From Auxenochlorella pyrenoidosa (Eukaryota > Chlorophyta > Trebouxiophyceae > Chlorellales > Chlorellaceae), in contig KQ482021.1 of assembly GCA_001430745.1 (NCBI GenBank), positions 248,267 to 287,863 of the forward strand: 39,597 nt of DNA. Direction: 5' to 3'. The notes below the pieces were generated by a model. The model saw nothing but the letters and a program-made list of their open reading frames with translations. It was not told where the DNA came from and searched no databases. Made by a program: the position numbers and the translations under genes. Below are positions 10,517-20,200 of this stretch, piece after piece. How positions within the stretch are numbered: position 1 is the first letter of the stretch; the number at the start of each line of letters is the position of its first letter.

Positions 10517-12933
10517 ATGGCTCAGCACTCGATAGCCTGGCTCACGGAGGCCCAGCGGGACCAGGCCGAGGCGTGGGTGATCGCGGCCCTGCAGGAGCGG
10601 ATAGCGGGCGACCCGCCCGGCCTGGCCTGCGTGCTGGTCCACCGGGCCCAGTGCAACACCGAGGAGGGGCTGGAGGAACTCATACGCGTCTCGCTGCGCC
10701 TCTTGGCCGGCCTGGAGCCGGGCTCCACCGCCGAGCCCCGGCCCTGCCTCCCCACGCTGGTCTACGGGTCGTTCGAGACGCAGTGAGACGGTTTGGGGGT
10801 GGCTGCAGGCTGCGCCGCTGCGCCGCCCCCGCGGCGCCCGCTCGCCTGCCCTGTCAGCCGGTCCCGCGCTGCAGCCCGCGCTCCCGGCCTGCAGCTGGAT
10901 GCCGTACTGAAGCGCTCCCCACACCCCAATCCCCCTGCAGGAAGCAGGAGTCGCGGTACGAGGTTGCCATCGTGCAGGTGGTCGGCCTGCGGGACCTGCC
11001 GCAGCAGCTGCAGGATGAGGCAGAGAAGGCTGTCGTTGCCCCCCCCGCCAAGCGGCAGCGCACCGAGGCAGCGGCGGGCGCAGGCAGCAGCGGCGGAGGC
11101 GGCAGCGGAGGAGGTGCAGCAGGCGCAGGCAGCAGCGGCGAGGCGGCAGCGCAGCCGGGGCCTGGCAGCCCATCGCCTGCCGAGCCCGGCAGCCCTGCAG
11201 CGCAGCCTGCCGAGCCCGGCAGCCCAGGGGGGGCGGCGGCGGCCGAGCGGCCGCCCGAGGAGGTGGAGGCCGCGGTGGCCGAGGCGCAGCTGGGCCTGAT
11301 GGTGGGCCACGGCATGGCGCAGGTGCTGCCGGTGGCGGTGATGCTGGGCAGAGACCGCGTGCTGCGGCCGCAGCTGCGGCGCTGGGCGCGCCGCCTGCTG
11401 GGCCCGGGCGCCGACTTCACCGACCCCGACCTGGCCCTGGACAGCGCGGCCACCGTCTTCAAGGTGGGGCAGTTCGAGGGGGGGGGGGGGGGGGGGGGAT
11501 AGGGGGCGCTGGCAAAATCAGAGGGCGGCAGAGCCTCCTTGGATGCCGCTTCCAAGGTGACGGGTGGAGATGAGCACAGCTGCCCAGCCCAGCAGCTCCC
11601 AGCCCAGCAGGGTGCCCGGCTTCCCCCACACTTGCCACCAACACTCGCTCCTCCCCCCCTCTCCTTCACCCCTGCACCGCAGGAGCACTACATCACGCAT
11701 GTGTTCTTCGAGGGCCCGCCAGCGGTGGTCGGCGAGCTCATCTTCGCCATGCTGCATGGCGAGACGACGCAGCGGGACGTGCAGGTGGGCTTGCCTTGTG
11801 CTGCTGCAGCTTGTGGTTGCGGTGGGGCAACCTGCAAAGGCGGCGCTGACGTCAGCGGTGCTCTGGGCGCTGCTGCGGCCCCGCTGCCGCCCCGGCGGGG
11901 TATCTAACCGGCCAAACAGGTTATCTGTTAACCCACAACCCTGCCATCCAGCCTGCCTGCAGGCAGAGATGCGCCGGGCCTCCCGCTTCCACCGCCCGCT
12001 CAGGCCCCCGCTGCACGAGCTGTCGCACGCCATCTCCGCCGAGGACCTGCGCCTCATGCTGGGTCCCGAGGCGGCCCAGCGGCTGCGCAGGATGGATCAG
12101 GCGGCCGACGCGGCACGCGGCCCCGGCAGCATCCTCAGCAGGCCCGGCCTGGCGCGTGCCCACTTCCTGGGCATCACCGCCACCGACGGCGTCCTGCGGC
12201 ACCGCGACGGCAAGGTGGTTGCGCAGGTGCACAGCTGCATGATCAGCGACGCCGCCTACCCGGTCCACACGCTGGCGCTCACGGGCCAGCTGTCGTCCGC
12301 CCTGCTCGGGTGAGCACGGCGTGACAGCCCAGGTGGCGCTCGTGGCTCTGCAAGCTCACATCGCGGGTGAATGGCTGCATTCTTTCGCCTTGCGTGCAGC
12401 AGCCTGGCTGATCCTGCCTGATGCATCCGCTGAATGTGCGTTCCCCGCGGCCCGGCACCAGCTGCACAGCCCCCAGAGGACCGCCCCGCTGCACTGCTCA
12501 TTCGCCCCTCCTCTTCCTCTCTCCTCCCTCCGTCCCAGGAGCCGCCTGGGGCTGGCCCCCTGGCACTCCACCCCGCTGCGCCCCCCCAGTACAGCTGGAA
12601 GTTTGGGGCCACCATCTCCGACCGCGGCCTGCTGGAGGGGCTGGAGGCCATCTTCCCGCCGCGGAAGTCGACAAAGTTCACCAGCGAGCACGCCGACCGG
12701 CTGCGGTGAGCTCGCAGGGCTGCATTGGCGTTAGCTCCTGCTGCACAGGGGGGCAGTGGCGGCGCTGATGCTTGGGCGGAAACAGCCAGGCGCTCCACAG
12801 GCAGCCCTGGCAGCAGGCGCCGGCTGCCTGCCCCTTCTCGGCACGCCATTGCTAGGCCTGTTGCCCCACACAGCTCACGGCACATCAACAATCCGCGCCC
12901 CTTGGCCGGCCCCTCTTGCCGCTGCTGCTGCCA

Positions 12934-13080
12934 CGCCTCATAAATGTACCCGTCTCCACCAAAGCAGGCCATGGCAAAGGCCACCTTCTCCCCTTTGGAC
13001 CGGCGCTGCTGAAGTCCAATGGGGAGAAGGTGGCCTTTGCCATGGCCTGCTTCGGCGGGGATGGCTACATCTATGAGGCG
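12934..13080. repeat. Fold-back 1: inverted plus direct copy of gene A exon 6
   Basis: The arm 12,934-13,000 is the reverse complement of 13,014-13,080 with about 60 of 67 positions matching; the loop is 13 nt. Both arms are versions of exon 6 of gene A (3,136-3,217; SNGEKVAFAMACFGGDGYIYEA). The inverted arm is inserted at the 5' edge of exon 6, between the CTGCTGC of the acceptor and the GCGCTGCTGAAG of the exon. Translated on the minus strand, the inverted arm still reads as the exon 6 peptide. Confidence 0.88.
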
Positions 13081-13255
13081 GTGGTGAGGCACTCTTGACC
13101 TCGGCATGCCTGGCTGCTCATCTGCTTGGGGCATACACGGGGCGCGTGAGCCAGCTTCTGCCAGGCTCGGGTGTTGGTCAGCATTTGGCTGGCACGGAGC
13201 AGCCTGCCAGTGCAGCCCAGGGCGGCTGCCCACGCTGCTCAACTGGCCCCAGTTC

Positions 13256-13432
13256 CTTGGTGCAGTTTTGGGATGGCAACAGCCACCTGCGCCTGGGCAC
13301 CTTGGCGGGCATCTGCGACCCGCAGCCAGGATGCCGTCCACGATGTCCTTGGACGGCAGACCAGCGGGTCGCAGATGCCCGTCATGGTGCCCAGGCGCAG
13401 GTACCTGTTGCCATCCCAAAACTGCACCGAGG
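13256..13432. repeat. Fold-back 2: direct plus inverted copy of gene A exon 7
   Basis: The direct arm 13,256-13,323 pairs with 13,364-13,432; across the 64-nt core I count four mismatches. The loop is 40 nt and contains the rest of the inverted exon. The inverted arm (minus-strand peptide FWDGNRYLRLGTMTGICDP) is closer to gene A exon 7 than the adjacent direct arm (FWDGNSHLRLGTLAGICDP). The normal intron 7 sequence (GTGAGGACGCCCTTC) resumes straight after the inverted arm. Confidence 0.88.
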
Positions 13433-14624
13433 GGCTGGGGGGTGAGGACGCCCTTCAGGCAAGCGGCGTGCGCACATGCTGCTGAAAACATTGACTGGGC
13501 TGCGGACATGCCTGGCTGCGTGCGCGGCTCCCACAGACCTTTTGCACAGGCGCTAGCCGGCTATGCACCACCCTGGCTCTGCGGCCCGTTTGCGCCGCCC
13601 AGGCTGGCGCCCACCGCCACTTCCGCGTCGTGACGCGCGTGGACGCGCACCTCAGCGCGCGCGGCGCGGGCTTCTACCAGATGGGTGGCAGCAGAGCGCG
13701 GCGCGCGCGCCCAGCCCATCCTCACTCTTGTTGCTGGCTGCAGCGCATCGCTCCCTGCCCCTGGCTGGCCTCCGCATTTCATCAGTGGCCTGGCCGCAGC
13801 GCAGGCGGCACCAGCAGCACCTGCCACGCCTGCCAGCCCGGGGGAGGCGGCGCGGCCGCCCAAGGAGGTACCTCCGCAACCGGTTGCGGCACCACCGCTG
13901 GCAACACCTGCACCATAACGTACCCCACCTTCAGTGTCACCTGCGCCTCGGCTGCTGCGGCTGGGGCGAGACCGCGTGCTGGTCCCCTGTGACCTCAGCA
14001 CAGCTGCCAAGGCGCAGGTGGCTCTGATGGTGGGCTATGGCATGGCGCAGGTGCTCCCGGTGGCGGTGGCGCTGGGGCAAGACCGCGTGCTCGGGCTTCG
14101 CCTGCGCGGCTGGGCGGGCTGCCTGGAGGGCTCCGCCCCCGGTTTCATTGAGTCCAAGCTGGCCCTGAACAGCGTGGGCACTGAATTCAAGGTGCGGCCG
14201 GGCAGTTCAGGGGGGGCTGGGCAACAGAGGGTGGCTGTGCTCCATTTTTTTGCTTCTTTTCTGCAAGGTATATATGAGCACACCTGCCCAGCCCACCAGG
14301 GTGGAGTGTGTGGCGTTGCTGCCTTGCTTTCTTGCTACCATCCTTTTTTTGACGCTTCGCTCTGCTTTGCAGTGCTGGTATATGGTGATGCTGAGCCCCC
14401 CTAATTCCCTTGCCCCCTTCCCTTCCTCCCATCCGATAGGCTCGGAAGCAGCTCAACCCTTGCCTGGCCCCGCGCCTCCCACCGACAGCTCGCTCAGCCC
14501 CCTCTCCGCCTTGTACGAAGGAAGATGAGCTCGCAAAGCGTCTTGGGCGGGCCCTACAAGCGTTGTCTCGAAGAGGATGTGGGTGATGTGGTGCTCATGG
14601 AATGCATGTGATTACCCATGGAAT

Positions 14625-15205
14625 CACCAAGGTGGCGCACCATGCTCAGCCCCGAAATGTCGCGCAGCTGCAGGAAAACACCAGTCTGTTGTAGACCACC
14701 CACAAAGGAGCAGATGCAGGAAGGATGCTTTGACGTAGGCCAGGTGACAGCCAGGGGCATGCCCCTGTGGTGCATGCATGGCACCGGCCAAGCCCACCTT
14801 GGTGACCGGCTTCCCCTGGTGCGTCGAGCGCTGCTTGATCACCGGCCCGTGGTAGATGATTTGCGAGGCACTGCCGCCTGCGAGCTCATCTTTGCCATGC
14901 TGCATGGCCAGGTGACGCAGAAGGACCTGCAGGCGGCAGTGCCTTGCAAGTCATTTACCACGGGACAGTGACCAAGGAGCGTGCGATGCACGGGGGGAAG
15001 CCGGTCTCCAAAGTGAGCTTGGCCGGTGGCATGCGCAAGGGGAGCCGGTCTCAAAAGTGAGCTTGGCCGGTGCCATGCATGCGCCATGGGTGCATGCATC
15101 TGGCTGCCACCTGGACTGCATCAAAGCAGCTTGCTTGCACTTGCTCTCTCGTGTCTGGTGTGCACCTACGCGGCATTGCGAGGCTGAGCATGGTGCGCCC
15201 GCCGG
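14625..15205. repeat. Fold-back 3: about 250-nt arms covering exons 14-15, with an exon 3 fragment as loop
   Basis: The left arm 14,625-14,881 is an inverted exon 15, intron 14 and exon 14; the right arm 14,929-15,205 is the same sequence forward, roughly 75-80% matched by eye. The arms meet in a perfect 15-bp inverted repeat (14,867-14,881 and 14,929-14,943), leaving a 47-nt loop that is a piece of exon 3 (GELIFAMLHGQVTQKD). A short direct duplication of exon 14's end also lies at about 15,028-15,075. Confidence 0.8.
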
Positions 15206-15481
15206 ACCCCGGCACCGGCAAGTCGCAGTGCCTGCAACTCGCGGTGAGGGCTGCAGTGGAGTTGCTTTGCTGTCGTGTGCTCTGCGGCGTGGCTGCTTGC
15301 AAGTAAATGGACTCAGCGGAAGCACCCGCTGCGCTGCACAGGCACAACGTCTTCGTGCACATGTTATGCAGCCTAACATACTGGGTGTGCTGTGTTGCCA
15401 GTGTTGCATGCCGGCATGGCTGGTTTATTCCAGGCCATGCCTTCTGCTCTCTTTCTTCCCCCAAGCGTGCGTGCGCCGTCT

Positions 15482-15619
15482 AGGATGGGGTGTGAATCCT
15501 TTGTGGAGTGGCCACTGAGCGGCAGCTGCAGTTCCTGCATTTGGACAAGGGGTGGAAGCTTGTCCAGAGCAGGTGCTGCCGCTGAGCGACCACTCCACAA
15601 AGGATTCACACCCCATCCT
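15482..15619. repeat. Fold-back 4: inverted plus direct copy of gene A exon 16
   Basis: 15,482-15,525 is the reverse complement of 15,576-15,619 with 41 of 44 positions matching. The pairing resumes inside: 15,542-15,549 and 15,559-15,566 match perfectly over 8 bp and leave a 9-nt tip. Both arms are the start of gene A exon 16 (PLSGHTTKVYHPVLGG). The intron end before exon 16 (TTGTCCAAATG in gene A) is also included in both arms. Confidence 0.85.
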
Positions 15620-15918
15620 TGGCAGCGCGCGCTTCGACGACGTCGCTGCCGCCACCCTGACGCAGCCTGCCGGCGCTGTGTCATTCAGCGCCGTGTCGGC
15701 GGTGAGATGGTGGAGGGTGGGAGCAGTTGGTCAGTTTGAGGCGCTGCATGGAGCGATTAGTCATTGGTTGTATGTCTTCTGTTGTGTCCTTCACGGTCTG
15801 CTGTGGTGTGCACTGTGTGTTGTGTGCGCCCTGCGCATGCACTGTGTGCCTCGCAGGACGTTCCAGCGGGGCAGCGTTTTGGCGCCAGAGCAGCATCACG
15901 CTGCTTATTTCTCCGTTG

Positions 15919-16122
15919 CGTGTGCAGGGAGGCGTAAGACCTACGACGCAGTACGTGGATCTGTGCACCATCACGGTGGCCCTGAGACCATACCCTAGGC
16001 GGCCGTGGGCTGTTGGTCACTGGACCTGGCGGCCCTGGTGCCCAAGGGATGGACTTGGGGGCCATGGTGAGGGTGCACAGATCCATGTACGCTGTCGTGG
16101 GGTTGACGCCTCCCTGCACACG
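15919..16122. repeat. Fold-back 5: direct plus inverted copy of gene A exon 17
   Basis: The direct arm 15,919-15,999 (GGVRPTTQYVDLCTITVA) pairs with 16,041-16,122, which read on the minus strand gives GGVNPTTAYMDLCTLTMAPKSIPW, split here only by description. Identity between arms is about 80% by eye and the loop is about 41 nt. Both arms begin at the splice acceptor TGTGCAG of exon 17. Confidence 0.82.
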
Positions 16123-16204
16123 ACAACCGAGGGCATGAGGAGTGTGATACTGGCTGGATGCTTAGTGTTGTGTCACCACACAGGTTTACCGGTGTGTAAG
16201 CATA

Positions 16205-16360
16205 GAGCTGCGCTTCTGGATGCGTGCATAGCCCAGTCTGCTCTTGTGTACTCTGCAGGATGCCATTGATGGGGTCACACACGTAATCTGATCAATGGCA
16301 TCCTGCTGGGCACTGAAAGCTGGCGGGCAGGGTGCTCATCCAGCAGCACAGCTCGTTGTT
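16205..16360. repeat. Fold-back 6: inverted plus direct copy of gene A exon 19
   Basis: The inverted arm 16,205-16,283 and the direct arm 16,286-16,360 are versions of gene A exon 19 (CDPVTGILLGTLELMGRVLIQ). The core 16,255-16,270 and 16,291-16,306 is a perfect 16-bp inverted repeat with a 20-nt loop; the outer parts are more diverged. Confidence 0.78.
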
Positions 16361-16940
16361 TACCCCCTTGCTGCATGAGGCCAAGGTGAGGGGCATCCCT
16401 TTGTGTTCTTGCACACCGCCAGTTGCGTGAGGCTTGAGTTGCCTCGTAGGCTATAGTGGCTCAAAGGTGCGGGCAACAGCCGGGCGTGCCGACCGTCAGT
16501 GACTGTATCCTTGGCAGCATGAAAGTTTGTCTTGTTCACTTGCCCATGCACTCTGCCCTTCATCCCCTGCCTCTGGCCTCAGATCATCGAGGTCAGCGTG
16601 GACAGTCCCATGCTGCCCGCCTCTTGTGTGGACCGCACGGTCTTCGTCCCCCTCATGCGTCGCACCCTCTGCTGCGGCGGCCCGGCGAGGCGGCGGCCAG
16701 CTTGAACGGCGCATCCGCCGCGTTTTTGCCGGTGGCCCAGGCGGCAGTGTGGGCCAGACGGCACCAGCGGCGGCTGCACCTGGCGCTGATGCTCAGGCGC
16801 TGGACGCCCAGGTGCAGCGGCAGGCAGAGCAGGCCTTCCCTAACCCCCCCAAAACGGCAACCTGCTCCTGGATGCGCTTGGCTTTGCGCCCACATGTGCC
16901 CTGTACAGGCGCCGCCGATGCCACCCCGCAGCCCTGTGCT

Positions 16941-17238
16941 ACTGCTGTCACCACCAGACTGCAGAAGTCGGCCTGCGCTCTCTTTTGCAACGTTCTATCA
17001 ATACACCAGGATGCAAAACCGACAACTGCAGGCTGGCGAAAAAGGGCAGAAAGATGAACTGTGGCTTATCTACGACTGCCGCCCTGGGCCAAACGTGTGC
17101 CGATTCAGCTTGCCTGTCATTAATGCCACTGTTAATATTGACACAAATTTGCCTGGCATGCATGATGAAGCATGCCCCAATTTTTAGCCCTGCATATTTG
17201 AACGCCTTGCATCGGTATATGTGAAGCGCAACCATTGC
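16941..17238. other. AT-richer block upstream of the intact F-box/LRR gene
   Basis: About 300 bases with clearly lower GC than the surroundings (for example CATTAATGCCACTGTTAATATTGACACAAATTTG in pieces around 17,117-17,150, and GGTATATGTGAAG at 17,214). No gene is supported. It begins where homology to gene A exon 20 ends and stops at the first ATG of the F-box gene, so it probably contains that gene's promoter and 5' UTR. TATAT at 17,216 is a weak TATA candidate. Confidence 0.4.
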
Positions 17239-20200
17239 ATGCCCACACCTACAAGCTCACAGTGCACTCTCCTTGGCACTTCTCTGCTGCGCCATGCCGA
17301 GCATGCTGTCGAGAACAACCCTATCTCTCGAGGCGTGTCGCAGGGCTTCAAAGAAGCTTCTCATGCCTTTGCTGCATCGTTTGAGCGCCTTGCAGCTCCA
17401 GGGAACGGTGGTAGCGGTACCCCGCGTGCGAGCCCTCGCGCGCGCGGGCTCAAACCTGCGAGCAGCATGCCAAGTCCAAATTCCATGACTGGCGAGCAGT
17501 GTTGGGAGCGCGACAGCGCCGCGGCGCCGGCCACACCCTTGCCGCCAGCGCCGCTGTTGGTGCGCTGTCCGACCGCCTCGCCACCAGTGCCGCTCTCCTT
17601 TGAGCCCTGCACCGTCAGCCTCTTTGACCTGCCAGAGGGTGTGCTGGACGCCATCTTTGGCTGCCTGGGGCTTGGAGACCTGGCCACCGCCAGCTGTGCC
17701 AGCCTGACCTTCCATGCGCACTGCCAGGCAAGGGTGGGGCGGGAGGTGGGCTGGCTGCTGCATTTTGTGAAGCCAGAAGTGTGAGCAGTACTCAGCTTCT
17801 TTGGGAGCTGGCCGCTCACCAAAGCGGCTGCCTACTGCGGACAGCCCTGCTTGCCATCCCTTTTCCTTGGCTTGCTTGTAGTATAACGTCGGTCCGACAG
17901 TAACTTTATTGTCCGCTGATCTCCACCGCAACATTCTGTGCAGAGGGCGCTGGGCCTGAAGCGGGAGCTGTGCGCTGTGCACGACCTACGCCTGCTGCCC
18001 CGCCAGCACAACTTCCTGCTGCTGGGCGCGGGGCCCACCTCCGATCCTGGAGCCACCAGCAGCATTGGCGGCGACGGCGGCGTAGGCGGCGCCTCTAGAG
18101 AGGGCCGCGATGGCGGCGGCAGTGCAAGCGACCGCCTGCGGCAGCGGGTGCTGGGCTACGTTCCCGCGGCGCTGCACTATGCCAGGTGGGGCATTGCGCT
18201 GCCTTGCTGCCCAGCGCTAGGGGCGGCTGCCTTGCATGCTAGCGGCACCCAAAACTCGTCTTAGGAGGTGCTGCTAGCGGGTGGGGTTGTGGGGGGGGCG
18301 TTGGGGGCTTCTGCTGCCCCTGCAGCACCTAAGCACCCCAGCCAGACACTCCACACCAGCCGCCCAATTCCCTGGGTTACCCGCAGCGAGCGCTGCCACG
18401 CTCTGCAGCGGGTGCATCTGGAGCTGCCGCCCCCGCCGGTGCCGCTCTTGGCAGCTTCCGAGGCCGTGGCCCGGGCGGTGGCGGGCGAGCCCTGGGCCCC
18501 TGCTTGGCCGGCGGCGCTCGCCGGGGGGCAGCCCGGCGGCAACCCCGGCGCGCTGGCGGACAGCGAGTACCCGCCTGTGGACGGCTACCTATTAAAGCTG
18601 CTGGCGCAGGTGCGCTCACCTCCCGGCTGGTACTTGCTGCTGTTTTCGAACGGAAGCTGCTGATGGTTGGTCGACGGGGACGGCCCCACAGACACGTGGC
18701 GCCTGCCGTGTGGTAGTTGCTTTTGCTACGGATGCGTGCGCAGGCCTGCCGCTGTCACTTCGGACCGTCTCCTCTCTTTTTTTGTTGGCGGGCGAGGAGG
18801 GAGGGGCGAGTTAGGCGCCTTCGAGCGGCAACGCCCCGCCCGCCGACCCTGCGGGCGTGTCGGTTTGGGGATGGTGGTGTGTGCTGCCATAAGCGGTCCA
18901 CACGTGCTGCAACCCCTTGCCCCTCTGTTCTGCATTCTGTCCTGCAGTGCTGCCCAGGGCTGCTCTCCGTTCGCCTAGTAAACCTGACCAACAATGCCAC
19001 CCTGAATCGGCTGGTAAGATTACAACATCTTCTGTTCCCTTCGCACTAGGCGCGCGTTTGCAGTGCTCATGCATCGCTGCAGCTGCTGCATTGCATGCCT
19101 TGTTTGCCGTGCCCCTCAGCCGGCAGGCCAAAAGCTGCCGGCCTGTGCTTACGCCGCTGATGCTCCCCTGCAGGTACGGCCCAACGACAGCTGCCTCGCG
19201 CTGATGGGGCGCAGCTGCCCCTTGTTGGAGGAGCTGGTGATTGGTGGGCCCCACGCACTGCCTGCCCCCCGCAACTGCCCGCCTGGCACGCCTGCTGGCC
19301 TGCGCTGTAGCTGCTGCTACCTTCTGCTGCTTGGAGGGGGGGTGGGGTGGGGCGCGCGATCCATCCAATGTCATGGCGATCCATCCATCCGATGCCCTTA
19401 CGGCCAGCTGGCTCCCTCACGGGCATCGCCCTCTCTGTTCCTGCCCGCAGGCCACCGCGGCGGCGAGGAGTGCATGTTCAACCCGGCGGCACCTTTTTAC
19501 CTGGAGGAGGTGACGGATGCCGGGCTGCGCGCGCTGGCGCAGCACTGCAGCCAGCTGAGGTGGGCGGGGGGGGGGGGGCACGAGGGCGGTGTTGGCATGT
19601 GGTGGGCGGGGGGGAGCGCGAGGGCGGTGCCTGTGTGTGGTCACCACAAACACGACTGACCGCGCCAAGATGTAGCTGTGCTATGCAACCTATGGTTGCA
19701 AGAAGGCACGGTGCTGTTTTATTGGCAGGCTGACTCGTGCAGCCCGAGTGCCGAGCATGTGGTCGACCTGCAGGCTGATTGGCCCACCCGCCCGCTCACT
19801 CGGCTGCCTGCCTTCCAGCCCGGCCAGCCCGGCCAGCCCGGCCACCTGCCTGCCTGTCGCCTCATCAGAAGCATGTGAAAGCGGGTATTTCAGCTCAAAC
19901 AAACAGGAAAGCTTTCCTCCCCGGTTCCGAGCCGCAGGAGCCTGGGCCTGCTGCGGTGCTCCAGAGTGGGGGACGACGGGCTGGCAGCGGTAGCACAGGC
20001 ACGCTGCTGGCCGATGCTCGCCGCTAGTCCTGCATGCTGCTGTTGTGTGCAAAAGTACCGCAGGCCATGGGCTGTACAGCCGCTGTACAGCCGCGTTTGA
20101 GACAGCTGCCTGATGCCAGGGGTACTACCTCGCAACTGGCATCCATCTCACACACGATTTACCAGCAAGCTGCACAGCAGCTGATCCCCTAGCGCCCCAT

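Larger units (their letters stand above)
10517..13770 (+). pseudogene. Gene A copy 2: exons 1-8, frameshifted and carrying inverted exon duplications
   Basis: Exons 1-4 are intact, in phase and very close to gene A: 10517-10782, 10941-11463 (16 codons longer in the Ala/Gly region), 11683-11784, 11963-12309. In exon 5 one base is lost at about 12,580 before the C run, so the PPQYSW segment is out of frame. Exon 6 is kept at 13,012-13,083 but an inverted copy of itself sits between it and its acceptor. Exon 7 breaks off at about 13,320 and is followed by an inverted exon 7. Exon 8 (13,605-13,680) has lost its donor (AG|AT instead of AG|GT), and exon 9 is missing. Intron 1 here has a GT donor where gene A has GC. 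A truncated protein of about 412 residues plus a shifted tail is the most it could make. Confidence 0.8.
13780..16940 (+). pseudogene. Gene A copy 3: scrambled mosaic of exons with several inversions
   Basis: After exon 8 of copy 2 the sequence jumps back to an exon 2-like stretch (13,840-14,190; VALMVGYGMAQVLPVAVALGQDRV). It continues with intron 2-like sequence, an inverted exon 3 piece (about 14,530-14,600), inverted exons 15 and 14 (14,625-14,866), a forward exon 3 fragment (14,882-14,928), forward exons 14 and 15 (14,944-15,245), exon 16 inverted then forward, exon 17 forward then inverted, exon 19 inverted then forward (to 16,385), and a forward exon 20 start (16,583-16,935) that has lost one base at about 16,669. 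Exons 9-13 and 18 are not recognisable. No continuous reading frame survives. Introns of gene A, such as the one before exon 16, can still be followed between the pieces. Confidence 0.78.

Noticed and set aside
12256..13509. 417-codon open frame on the minus strand
   Set aside because: It runs opposite to gene A copy 2 and its protein-like parts are just the two inverted exon copies; the rest is a shadow of introns and exons.
10517..13770. Second functional gene A
   Set aside because: Exons 1-4 are clean, but exon 5 has a one-base deletion, exons 6 and 7 carry inverted insertions, the exon 8 donor is lost and later exons are missing.
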